64,000 nt of DNA from Acidovorax sp. GTDB lineage: Bacteria > Pseudomonadota > Gammaproteobacteria > Burkholderiales > Burkholderiaceae_C. The notes under the pieces were generated by a model. The model did not search any database. It worked only from the letters and a program-made list of their open reading frames with translations, and was not told the origin of the DNA. The stretch is from NCBI GenBank assembly GCA_031277855.1, contig JAITLO010000013.1, positions 47,278 through 111,277 of the forward strand. Direction: 5' to 3'. Within the stretch, counting starts at the first letter, position 1. The number at the start of each line of letters is the position of its first letter. Below, in pieces: positions 1-7,585 of the stretch. Made by a program: the position numbers and the translations under genes.

Positions 1-2007
1 GTATTCGGCGTCCTTGTCGGCTTCCAGCAGATCGGGCTTGGCCAGCCAGGCTTCGACCTTCTCGATACGGCGCTGCAGGGTCTTGGCGTCGGCATAACCG
101 TCGGCGATCATGTTCTTCATCAGAACAATGTTCGAGGTCAGGTATTCCTTGATCGGCTCGGGGTTGAGCTTGATGGTGCAACCGGCAGCAGAGCGCTCGG
201 CCGAGGCGTCGGACAACTCAAAAGCCTGCTCCACCTTCAGGTCTGGCAGACCTTCGATTTCCAGGATCTTGCCCGAGAAGACGTTGACCTTGCCAGCCTT
301 GGCCACGGTCAGCAGACCCGCCTTGATGCCGTACAGGGGAATGGCATGCACCAGGTCACGCAGGGTGACGCCAGGCTGCATTTCGCCCTTGAAGCGCACC
401 AGCACCGACTCGGGCATGTCCAGCGGCATCACGCCGGTGGCGGCACCGAAGGCCACCAAGCCGGAGCCTGCGGGGAAGGAAATGCCGATGGGGAAGCGGG
501 TGTGCGAGTCACCGCCGGTGCCCACGGTGTCGGGCAGCAGCAGGCGGTTCAGCCAGCTGTGGATCACGCCGTCGCCAGGACGCAGGGCCACGCCGCCGCG
601 GTTGCTGATGAAGGCAGGCAGCTCGCGGTGGGTCTTGACGTCCACGGTCTTGGGGTAGGCAGCCGTATGGCAGAAGGACTGCATCACCATGTCGGCCGAG
701 AAGCCCAGGCAAGCCAGATCTTTCAGCTCGTCACGGGTCATGGGGCCGGTGGTGTCTTGCGAACCCACGGTGGTCATGCGCGGCTCGCAGTAGGTACCGG
801 GGCGAATGCCCTGGCCTTCGGGCAGACCGCAGGCACGACCCACCATCTTCTGCGCCAGGGTGAAGCCGGCGTTGGAAGCGGCAGGCGCCTGGGGCAGACG
901 GAAAGCGGTGGAAGCGGACAGACCCAGGGCCTCACGCGCCTTGGCGGTCAGCGAGCGGCCGATGATGAGGTTGATACGGCCACCAGCCTGGACTTCGTCC
1001 AGCAGCACATCGCTCTTCAGAGCGAAGTCAGCCACCTTGGCGCCGTTCTTTTCAATCTTGCCGTCGTAGGGATAGACGTCGATCACGTCACCCATTTCCA
1101 GCTTGGAAACATCCACTTCGATGGGCAGCGCGCCGGAGTCTTCCTGGGTGTTGAAGAAGATGGGGGCAATCTTGCCGCCCAAGGTCACACCACCAAAGCG
1201 CTTGTTGGGCACAAAGGGAATGTCCACGCCCGTGGCCCAGATGATGGAGTTGGTGGCCGACTTGCGCGAAGAGCCCGTGCCCACCACGTCGCCCACATAG
1301 GCCACCAGGTGACCCTTTTTCTTCAGGTCTTCGATGAACTGCATGGGGCCGCGCTTGCCGTCTTCCTCGGGCTTGAAGGCCGCGTCGGGACGGGTGTTCT
1401 TCAGCATCGCCAGGTAGTGCAGCGGAATGTCGGGACGGCTCCAGGCATCGGGCGCGGGCGACAGGTCGTCGGTATTGGTTTCACCGGGCACCTTGAAAAC
1501 GGTGACGGTGATCTTCTTTTCCACGGCGGGACGCGAGGTGAACCACTCTGCGTCGGCCCAGCTTTGCAGCACTTCCTTGGCCTTGGCATTGCCAGCCTTG
1601 GCCTTGGTAGCCACGTCGTTGAAGAAGTCGAACATCAGCAGTGTCTTCTTCAGCGCTTCGGCGGCCACAGCGGCGACTTCAGCGTCGTCCAGCAGCTCGA
1701 TCAGGGGGTGCACGTTATAGCCACCCACCATGGTGCCCAGCAGTTCGGTGGCCTTGGCCTTGGAGATGAGTGCCACTTTCAGGTCACCGTGGGCCACGGC
1801 GGCCAGGAAGGAAGCCTTGACCTTGGCCGCATCGTCCACTCCTGGTGGCACGCGGTGGGTCAGCAGATCCAGCAGGAAGTCACCTTCGCCAGCGGGCGGG
1901 TTCTTGATCAGCTCGATCAGCTCTGCGACCTGCTTGGCATCCAGGGGCAGCGGGGGGATGCCCAATGCGGCACGTTCGGCCACATGGTCACGGTAGGCTT
2001 TCAACAT
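1..2007 (-). CDS. acnB: Aconitate hydratase B (5' part; 3' end outside window)
   Basis: TCA-cycle aconitase that converts citrate to isocitrate through cis-aconitate with a [4Fe-4S] cluster; cytoplasmic. The window holds the first 669 codons of a family usually about 860 residues long. Visible are the N-terminal HEAT-like domain (about residues 1-160, beginning [20 protein letters not shown]), the swivel region with [20 protein letters not shown], and the catalytic motif [19 protein letters not shown] near residues 530-555. The cluster-binding cysteines belong to the missing C-terminal part, so they cannot be checked. It is the last visible gene of the mdh-tam-lyase-secreted protein-acnB series, 69 nt after the preceding gene. 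A Shine-Dalgarno-like GGAGAGA lies just upstream of the ATG. Confidence 0.96.
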   Translation of the reverse strand, partial: MLKAYRDHVAERAALGIPPLPLDAKQVAELIELIKNPPAGEGDFLLDLLTHRVPPGVDDAAKVKASFLAAVAHGDLKVALISKAKATELLGTMVGGYNVHPLIELLDDAEVAAVAAEALKKTLLMFDFFNDVATKAKAGNAKAKEVLQSWADAEWFTSRPAVEKKITVTVFKVPGETNTDDLSPAPDAWSRPDIPLHYLAMLKNTRPDAAFKPEEDGKRGPMQFIEDLKKKGHLVAYVGDVVGTGSSRKSATNSIIWATGVDIPFVPNKRFGGVTLGGKIAPIFFNTQEDSGALPIEVDVSKLEMGDVIDVYPYDGKIEKNGAKVADFALKSDVLLDEVQAGGRINLIIGRSLTAKAREALGLSASTAFRLPQAPAASNAGFTLAQKMVGRACGLPEGQGIRPGTYCEPRMTTVGSQDTTGPMTRDELKDLACLGFSADMVMQSFCHTAAYPKTVDVKTHRELPAFISNRGGVALRPGDGVIHSWLNRLLLPDTVGTGGDSHTRFPIGISFPAGSGLVAFGAATGVMPLDMPESVLVRFKGEMQPGVTLRDLVHAIPLYGIKAGLLTVAKAGKVNVFSGKILEIEGLPDLKVEQAFELSDASAERSAAGCTIKLNPEPIKEYLTSNIVLMKNMIADGYADAKTLQRRIEKVEAWLAKPDLLEADKDAEY

Positions 2008-2076
2008 GGTTCTCTCTCCAATGGTTTTATGGGTGGGGCGACCTCTGGGTCAGCCCCTGCTGCCAGCATCAGTGCA

Positions 2077-2649
2077 TCACTTGCCGGCGGCAGGGCTCTC
2101 CAAAAGGCTTTGCGGGGGGTTCTTCTTGATGGCTTCTGCCACCTGAATCTGTTCGGCGCTCATGCACTCATCCGCCAGGCGCTGGCCCTGCTTCTGGTTC
2201 ATCAGCATGGACTTGTTGGCAATCTGCAGCCACACGGCGCCAGCGCTCTTGTCTTCCAGGCGCACCACACCGGTGGACGTGGTCACGGGCGCCATGTGGA
2301 ACTTGAAGCCCTTGCCATCCACGATGAAATAGCCGGGGTTGCTACCGTCCTTGGTGACGTTCACATGCTGACCCAGCTCGCAGCCAATACGGCCGGTGTG
2401 CACGCGGTCGGCCAGCACCAGGGCTTCGGGCGACAGTGCAGCAGAGGCAGGGCCCGAGGCTGCAACAGCCACGCCTGCGCCAGCGGCGGCCGCAGCAGCC
2501 GTCTTGGCAGTGGTTTTCTTGGTTGCCGTTTTCTTGGCAGGTGCCGCCTTTTTGGTGGCAGCGGGCTTTTCCTTGGTGGCAGCAGCAGCGGGCTGCGCCA
2601 GCATCAGCGCGGGGACAAGAGCGATGACGGAGGCAATGAGAGCTTTCAT
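2077..2649 (-). CDS. Secreted protein with Lys/Ala-rich linker, function unknown
   Basis: A 190-residue protein of unknown function. Residues 1-24 form a signal peptide (MKALIASVIALVPALMLAQP, then AAA), so it is probably periplasmic. A histone-H1-like Lys/Ala/Thr linker follows (about residues 25-60, repeats such as KKAAPAKKTATKKTT). The C-terminal domain of about 120 residues has two cysteines (CELGQHVNV and ADECMSAEQ) that could form a disulphide. Its second half weakly resembles MliC-type lysozyme inhibitors, which I do not take as an assignment. The start at 2649 is preceded by GGAG at good spacing. An in-frame ATG at 2670 has weaker support. It sits between a CoA-ester lyase and acnB and is probably cotranscribed with them. 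Confidence 0.75.
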   Translation of the reverse strand: MKALIASVIALVPALMLAQPAAAATKEKPAATKKAAPAKKTATKKTTAKTAAAAAAGAGVAVAASGPASAALSPEALVLADRVHTGRIGCELGQHVNVTKDGSNPGYFIVDGKGFKFHMAPVTTSTGVVRLEDKSAGAVWLQIANKSMLMNQKQGQRLADECMSAEQIQVAEAIKKNPPQSLLESPAAGK

Positions 2650-2686
2650 TTCAACTCCAGCGATTTCCATGTGTTGTTTGCTACGG

Positions 2687-3691
2687 TTATGAGCTTGCAG
2701 AGACAAACCAGGGGCTTGCGGCCTCGGGAATCTGCTGCCCTGTCTGGTGCGCACGCTCCAGCAACTGCCAGTAATACCGGTAGCTGGCACGGTCGTGCAG
2801 CACGCCTTGGTGGCTAATGGGGGCCCACTTCGCCTTGGCGGCGGCGACAAGAATATCCGCAGCCAGGGCGACTTCGCTGCTTGGGGGCATGAAAGCCGCA
2901 AGAATGGGTCGAATCTGCGACGGATGGATGCTCCAGATCCGGGTGAAACCAAAGTCCTGAAAGGCCTGGCTTGCAGCGGCCTGCATGACCTCGGGACGCT
3001 TGAACTCGGTCACCACACAGTGCGAAGGCACCTTGCCGTGGGCATGGCAGGCTGCCGAGATCTCCAGCTTGGCCCGCACCACCAGAGGGTGCTGAAACTG
3101 CCCCTCCACCCCCATGGCGCTCGCAGGAATGGCACCACCATGGGCCGAGACAAAATCCATCAAGCCAAACGAGATGCTCTGCACGGCCGGGTGGGCTGCG
3201 ATGTCAAAGGCACGGTGCACCGCAGCTGGCGATTCAATCAAAACATGGAGCGGGATCTGCTTGTCTGTAGCGCGTTTCAAGGCTTTTTCAGCAAGCAACA
3301 CATCGTCCACACTCTCCACCTTGGGCAGCATGATGTGGCACAGATGGGCGCCAGCCTCGCCGGCAATGATGTCCATGTCCTGCTGAAAAGCAGCGTGGTC
3401 CACCGCATGCACACGGGCTGCCACGCGGGCACCGGGCGCGGCCTGGCGCGCCAGCTCGGCCACCAGCTTGGCATGGGCCTGCTCCTGACCCACCGGGGCG
3501 CCGTCTTCACAGTCCAGGGTGACGTCAAACACGCAGGCGCCGAACTCGGCCATCATGGCCGCCTGCAGTTGCAGGCTTTTGCGCATGCGCTCTTCCACGC
3601 CGCTGTAGTGATCGCACACAGGCAGGCGCTGGACCGCACCCGCTTGGGCGTCCAGCAGCACCTGCGCGGGATGGAGAGAAGACATGCTCAT
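2687..3691 (-). CDS. CitE/HpcH-family CoA-ester lyase
   Basis: A 334-residue member of the HpcH/HpaI aldolase and citrate-lyase beta-like superfamily. These TIM-barrel, Mg-dependent enzymes make or cleave malyl-CoA, citramalyl-CoA or similar esters. Family features are FDVTLDCEDGAP near residue 55, the IMLPKVES strand near 120, LIESPAAVHRAFDIA near 155 and SFGLMDFVSAHG near 175. The exact substrate cannot be read from sequence. Its place among TCA genes suggests malyl-CoA or citramalyl-CoA. It overlaps the end of tam by 4 nt (ATGA), so the two are translationally coupled. A second Met at codon 3 is an alternative start. Confidence 0.82.
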   Translation of the reverse strand: MSMSSLHPAQVLLDAQAGAVQRLPVCDHYSGVEERMRKSLQLQAAMMAEFGACVFDVTLDCEDGAPVGQEQAHAKLVAELARQAAPGARVAARVHAVDHAAFQQDMDIIAGEAGAHLCHIMLPKVESVDDVLLAEKALKRATDKQIPLHVLIESPAAVHRAFDIAAHPAVQSISFGLMDFVSAHGGAIPASAMGVEGQFQHPLVVRAKLEISAACHAHGKVPSHCVVTEFKRPEVMQAAASQAFQDFGFTRIWSIHPSQIRPILAAFMPPSSEVALAADILVAAAKAKWAPISHQGVLHDRASYRYYWQLLERAHQTGQQIPEAASPWFVSASS

Positions 3692-4485
3692 GCTTGGCGT
3701 TGTGCTACAAGAAACAGGCGGGGAAACACCAGCAGGCGTCGGCCATCGGCACGCTGGGCATAGGCAGCGTCCACACGGCGCTCATACTCCGCCAGAAAAG
3801 CGGCCTGCAAATCCTGAGGCAGGCCTTCCACAAAAGGCTTGAGCCCTGTACCGCGCACCCACTGCACCATGGCTGCGGCAGATTCCATAGGGTGCTGGTA
3901 AATGGTGTGCCACACATCCACGGATGCGGTATGTAGCCCGGGTGCGGCCAGTAAATCGTAATAAGCCCCTATGGGCAGAATGTCGGTACGCACCTTGTCT
4001 GCATCGCCTATATACGGGGCAAACTCGGGCAGGCGCGCCACCTCACGCATCAGGCGGTGCGTGGCTTCCTGACGGTTGTCAGGCATCTGAATCGCCAGCA
4101 CGCCACCAGGCGCCAGCAGCGAGAGCAGACGGGGAATCAGGGTTTCATGCCCTCCCACCCACTGCAGGGAGGCATTGGCATAGATCAGGTCCGGCGCGCA
4201 GCCGGCTTCTGGCACCCAGTGGGCGATATCGCCCAAAGAGAATCTGGCTTGCGGCAGCTGCTTGGCAGCTGTGGCCAGCATGGCAGCGGAGTTGTCAACG
4301 CCCAGCACCTGGGCGGAGGCAAAGCGCTGCACCAGCAGCTCGGTGGAATTGCCGGGGCCGCAGCCCAGGTCCACCACATGGCGGACTTGGGTGGCCGAAA
4401 GCGGCACCCGCGCCAGCAGCTCTGCCGCAGGGCGCGTGCGCTCATCGGCAAAGCGCAGGTACAGCGCGGGGTTCCAGTCGAGCAT
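3688..4485 (-). CDS. tam: Trans-aconitate 2-methyltransferase
   Basis: A 265-residue class I SAM-dependent methyltransferase. In this family trans-aconitate, formed spontaneously from the aconitase intermediate cis-aconitate, is methyl-esterified to relieve aconitase inhibition. Seen are the N-terminal MLDWNPALYLRFADERTRPA typical of Tam, SAM motif I VVDLGCGPGNSTELL near residue 35, and LIYANASLQWVGGHETLIPR near residue 100. The start at 4485 is chosen because the Tam-specific N terminus begins there; the frame is open further upstream but has no family similarity. It lies 14 nt after mdh and overlaps the lyase by 4 nt. Location in the acnB operon supports the assignment. Confidence 0.9.
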   Translation of the reverse strand: MLDWNPALYLRFADERTRPAAELLARVPLSATQVRHVVDLGCGPGNSTELLVQRFASAQVLGVDNSAAMLATAAKQLPQARFSLGDIAHWVPEAGCAPDLIYANASLQWVGGHETLIPRLLSLLAPGGVLAIQMPDNRQEATHRLMREVARLPEFAPYIGDADKVRTDILPIGAYYDLLAAPGLHTASVDVWHTIYQHPMESAAAMVQWVRGTGLKPFVEGLPQDLQAAFLAEYERRVDAAYAQRADGRRLLVFPRLFLVAQRQA

Positions 4486-4499
4486 GCGGTCCTTGAGAA

Positions 4500-5486
4500 T
4501 TACAGCAGGTGCTTGACGCCGTCTTGCTCGCCCTGCAGCTCGGCCAGGGTCTTGTCGATGCACTCTTGCGAGAAGGCGTCGATTTCCAGACCTTGAACGA
4601 TCTTGTACTCACCGTTTTCGGTGGTCACGGGGAAGCCGAAGACGATGCCGGCAGGAATGCCGTACTCGCCATTGGAAGGCACGCCCATGGTGACCCATTC
4701 GCCGTTGGAGCCCAGGGCCCAGTCACGCATGTGGTCGATGGCGGCGTTGGCAGCCGAAGCAGCCGAGGACAGGCCGCGCGCTGCAATGATGGCGGCGCCA
4801 CGCTTGCCCACGGTGGGCAGGAACACATCCTTGTTCCAGACCTGGTCGTTGATCATGTCCTTCACCGACTTGCCGTCCACGGAGGCAAAGCGGTAGTCGG
4901 CGTACATGGTGGGGGAGTGGTTGCCCCAGACGGTCAGCTTGCGGATGTCACCCACCTTGAAACCGGCCTTGGCAGCCAGTTGCGAAGCAGCGCGGTTGTG
5001 GTCCAGACGCAGCATGGCGGTGAAGGTCTTGGCTGGCAGATCGGGAGCCGACTTCATGGCGATGTAGGCATTGGTGTTGGCGGGGTTGCCCACGACCAGC
5101 ACCTTGACATTGCGCGAAGCCACAGCATTCAGAGCCTTGCCCTGGGCGGTGAAGATCTGTGCATTGGCGGCCAGCAGGTCGGCACGCTCCATGCCGGGGC
5201 CACGAGGACGGGCACCCACCAGCAGAGCGTAATCGGTGTCCTTGAAGGCTTGCAGAGGGTCGGAGTGGGCTTCGATACCAGCCAGCAAAGGGAAGGCGCA
5301 GTCTTCCAGCTCCATGATCACGCCCTTGAGTGCGTTTTGAGCCTTCTCGTCGGGAATTTCCAGCAGTTGCAAAATGACGGGCTGGTCTTTACCCAGCATT
5401 TCGCCGGAGGCGATGCGGAACAACAGGGCGTAACCAATTTGGCCAGCTGCGCCGGTAACGGCAACACGGACAGGCTTCTTGCTCAT
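4500..5486 (-). CDS. mdh: Malate dehydrogenase
   Basis: NAD-dependent malate dehydrogenase, 328 residues, oxidising malate to oxaloacetate in the TCA cycle. Evidence: Rossmann motif [19 protein letters not shown] at residues 9-27, the substrate-loop arginines in [15 protein letters not shown] near 95, [10 protein letters not shown] near 130, and the catalytic LDHNRA plus [12 protein letters not shown] region with its histidine near 190. Length and N terminus match the bacterial and mitochondrial-like MDH used by betaproteobacteria. It is the first gene of the minus-strand TCA operon and is divergent from the GntR regulator at 5797. The shared 310-nt intergenic region carries a perfect palindrome. 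Confidence 0.97.
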   Translation of the reverse strand: MSKKPVRVAVTGAAGQIGYALLFRIASGEMLGKDQPVILQLLEIPDEKAQNALKGVIMELEDCAFPLLAGIEAHSDPLQAFKDTDYALLVGARPRGPGMERADLLAANAQIFTAQGKALNAVASRNVKVLVVGNPANTNAYIAMKSAPDLPAKTFTAMLRLDHNRAASQLAAKAGFKVGDIRKLTVWGNHSPTMYADYRFASVDGKSVKDMINDQVWNKDVFLPTVGKRGAAIIAARGLSSAASAANAAIDHMRDWALGSNGEWVTMGVPSNGEYGIPAGIVFGFPVTTENGEYKIVQGLEIDAFSQECIDKTLAELQGEQDGVKHLL

Positions 5487-5796
5487 GTGAGAACTCCAGG
5501 TATGGAAAAACGGTTCAGGACTTACGCAAGCAAGGATGGCGCATGGCCTGTATCCCTAGGCGAGGCATTTGCCTCTACCGGATTTGCGCAAGTCGTACAG
5601 TTGTAGGCGCAAGGAAGCACCAGCATCCATCACCAGCCGCCCATGCTCCGTACACAGGGCGAAAGTGTACTGCCGATTTGATTCCTTGGTCAATTTGTCT
5701 TATGTCTTATATAAGATATGATCGTGACCTTGATCACAAGACTGCCTCGACTGTTTTTTGTCCCCGGAGATTGCTGACCGCATCTATTTTCGCACC
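5487..5796. promoter_or_regulatory. Divergent mdh / gntR control region
   Basis: A 310-nt gene-free region between the start of mdh (minus) and gntR (plus). The part next to mdh is unremarkable. From about 5690 it becomes AT-rich and holds the perfect palindrome at 5705-5716 and a second dyad, TGATC at 5719-5723 with GATCA at 5732-5736. This is the only place from which both TCA blocks could be controlled together. Start sites are not determined. Confidence 0.6.
5705..5716. promoter_or_regulatory. Perfect 12-bp palindrome, candidate GntR operator
   Basis: TCTTATATAAGA reads identically on both strands, and flanking TA/TA bases partly extend the symmetry. GntR-family dimers bind short AT-rich palindromes, usually next to their own gene, and this one lies 81 nt upstream of the gntR start and on the mdh side too. 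It overlaps TATA-like sequence, so a bound protein could block RNA polymerase. The link to this regulator is inference from position. Confidence 0.5.
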
Positions 5797-6588
5797 ATGT
5801 CATCACCCTCAAGCCCTGCCCCCGAGCCCTCTCCCAAAACCGGGACTGCCTCGGCTGTTTCCACCCCCTCATTCAGCCCGCTGTACCAACAGATCAAGGG
5901 GCTGATCCTGCACAGCCTGCAGGCAGGTGAATGGCGGCCCGGTGAGCTGATCCCCAGCGAGATGGAGCTGGCTGCACGCTTCAAGGTCAGCCAGGGCACG
6001 GTGCGCAAGGCCATCGATGAGCTGGCAGCGGAAAACCTGGTCATGCGCCGCCAGGGCAAGGGCACGTTTGTGGCCACCCATGCAGCGCAGCAGGTCCAGT
6101 ACCGCTTTTTGAAGCTGCAGCCCGACACGGGCGACCTGCAAAAAGAAGGCCGCGCCCAGCGCAGCATTCTGGAGTGCAAGCGCGTGCGCGCCAGTGCCGA
6201 AGTGGCCCGTTTGCTGCAGCTCAAGAGCGGTGACGCAGTCATCCAGGCTCGCCGCGTGCTCACACTCAGCGGCGCCCCCACCATTGTGGAAGACATCTGG
6301 CTGCCCGGTCACGCCTTCAAAGGTCTCACCGCCGAGCAAATGGGCAACTACCAGGGCCCGACCTATGCCATGTTCGAGCTGGAGTTCGGCGTGCGCATGG
6401 TGCGCGCCGATGAAAAAATCAGAGCCGTCCTGCCCGATGAAGAGCAGGCCCGTTTGCTGGAAGTCAGCACCGCCACCCCCTTGCTGAGCGTGGAGCGCAT
6501 TGCCTATACGTACAACGACATTCCGATGGAGTTACGACGCGGTATCTACCGCACCGACACCCACCACTACCGCAATGAATTGAGCTGA
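5797..6588 (+). CDS. GntR-family regulator with UTRA domain
   Basis: A 263-residue transcription factor. Residues about 30-95 form the GntR winged helix (LYQQIKGLILHSLQAGEWRP, then SQGTVRKAIDELAAENLV and the wing GKGTFVA). Residues about 105-255 are a UTRA effector domain of the HutC/FadR type (RASAEVARLLQLKSGDAVIQ, MELRRGIYRTDTHHYRNEL at the end). It is divergent from mdh and reads toward sdhC, so control of TCA genes by a carboxylate effector is likely but inferred. The first 25 residues are Pro/Ser-rich and look disordered. ATG at 5797 is preferred over an in-frame TTG at 5758. Confidence 0.88.
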   Translation: MSSPSSPAPEPSPKTGTASAVSTPSFSPLYQQIKGLILHSLQAGEWRPGELIPSEMELAARFKVSQGTVRKAIDELAAENLVMRRQGKGTFVATHAAQQVQYRFLKLQPDTGDLQKEGRAQRSILECKRVRASAEVARLLQLKSGDAVIQARRVLTLSGAPTIVEDIWLPGHAFKGLTAEQMGNYQGPTYAMFELEFGVRMVRADEKIRAVLPDEEQARLLEVSTATPLLSVERIAYTYNDIPMELRRGIYRTDTHHYRNELS

Positions 6589-6635
6589 AACTCGCCCACA
6601 AGAGGAAGAGACAGCACAATCCCTGATTCTCAAGC

Positions 6636-6688
6636 ACCCAAAACTGCGCCAGTGCAATAGAATTTTGGGTCAGCTGCACCAGTGCGAT
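6636..6688. promoter_or_regulatory. Direct repeats and dyad upstream of sdhC
   Basis: Two 15-bp direct repeats, CTGCGCCAGTGCAAT at 6644-6658 and CTGCACCAGTGCGAT at 6674-6688, lie 30 bp apart (about three helical turns) just upstream of sdhC. A perfect dyad, ACCCAAAA at 6636-6643 with TTTTGGGT at 6663-6670, encloses the first repeat. The spacing suits a protein bound twice on one DNA face; the dyad could also form a leader hairpin. No known regulator is recognised. Confidence 0.4.
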
Positions 6689-6721
6689 TACCACGCAGTT
6701 ACATCACGAAAGCCCCCCGCC

Positions 6722-7159
6722 ATGACTGAGATAGCCAAAAAACAGCGGCCAGAGTTCCGCAACATCCACCTCCTCAACGACGTGCGAACCTACCGCCTCC
6801 CGGCCGCAGGCATCGTCTCGATCTTGCACCGCATCAGCGGTCTGATCATGTTCCTGCTGCTGCCCTTCATCCTCTGGATGTTCGACAAGTCGCTGTCGTC
6901 CGAGTTCTCGTTCGAGACCTTCAAGGCCGCCTTCAACGTCGGTATTGGCTTTGTGCCGGGCTGGTTCATCAAGCTGGTGACGCTGGCCATCATCTGGGCT
7001 TCCATGCACCACCTCATTGCCGGCCTGCGTCACCTGTGGATGGATGTGTCCCACAGCTCCGTGACCAAGGAATTCGGCAAGTCTTCCGCCGTGACCGTGC
7101 TGGTCATCAGCGTCGCCCTGACCGTGGTCCTGGGCGCCAAGCTGTTCGGCCTGTACTGA
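6722..7159 (+). CDS. sdhC: Succinate dehydrogenase cytochrome b556 subunit
   Basis: A 145-residue membrane anchor of complex II with three hydrophobic helices (about residues 35-55, 75-100, 115-140). SILHRISGLIMF holds the Ser and Arg that help form the quinone site in this family. HHLIAGLRHLWMD carries the histidine expected to ligate heme b. The ATG at 6722 follows a short region after gntR. It begins the sdhCDAB-sdhE series, 26 nt before sdhD. Confidence 0.94.
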   Translation: MTEIAKKQRPEFRNIHLLNDVRTYRLPAAGIVSILHRISGLIMFLLLPFILWMFDKSLSSEFSFETFKAAFNVGIGFVPGWFIKLVTLAIIWASMHHLIAGLRHLWMDVSHSSVTKEFGKSSAVTVLVISVALTVVLGAKLFGLY

Positions 7160-7185
7160 TCTCACGTTAGAAGAGGAATACCAAC

Positions 7186-7551
7186 ATGTCCGTGAATTAC
7201 GGCTCCAAGCGCACCGTGGTCGGTGCCCACTACGGCATCCGCGACTGGCTGGTGCAACGCGTTACCGCAGTCCTGATCGTGCTGTTCACCGTGGCCGTTC
7301 TGGCCCAGCTGGTGTTCAGCCAAGGCCCTATCGGCTATGACCTGTGGGCAGGCATCTTTGCTGCTCAATGGATGAAGTTTGTCACCTTCGGTGTGATCAT
7401 TTCGCTGGCATGGCACGTCTGGATTGGCGTGCGCGATATCTGGATGGACTACGTCAAGGCCACCGGCCTGCGTCTGACCCTGCAGGTGTTCACCATTGTC
7501 TGGCTGGTCGGCTGTGCTGGCTGGGGCTTCCAGGTCCTGTGGCGTCTGTGA
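7186..7551 (+). CDS. sdhD: Succinate dehydrogenase membrane anchor subunit
   Basis: A 121-residue hydrophobic anchor subunit of complex II with three predicted helices. The N-terminal AHYGIRDWLVQRVTAVLI and the central AWHVWIGVRDIWMDYVK match betaproteobacterial SdhD. The HVWIGVRDIWMDY segment holds the likely heme-ligand histidine and the Asp-Tyr pair near the ubiquinone site. It lies between sdhC and sdhA, preceded by AGAGGA at good distance from the ATG. Confidence 0.93.
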   Translation: MSVNYGSKRTVVGAHYGIRDWLVQRVTAVLIVLFTVAVLAQLVFSQGPIGYDLWAGIFAAQWMKFVTFGVIISLAWHVWIGVRDIWMDYVKATGLRLTLQVFTIVWLVGCAGWGFQVLWRL

Positions 7552-7585
7552 CTTGCGCCCTCCCCTCCACGATTGAAGGTTAAGA

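Noticed and set aside
346..2817. Long plus-strand open frame opposite acnB
   Set aside because: It is antisense to a clear aconitase gene; third-position GC bias keeps the opposite strand open, and the translation is His/Gly-rich low-complexity with no family.
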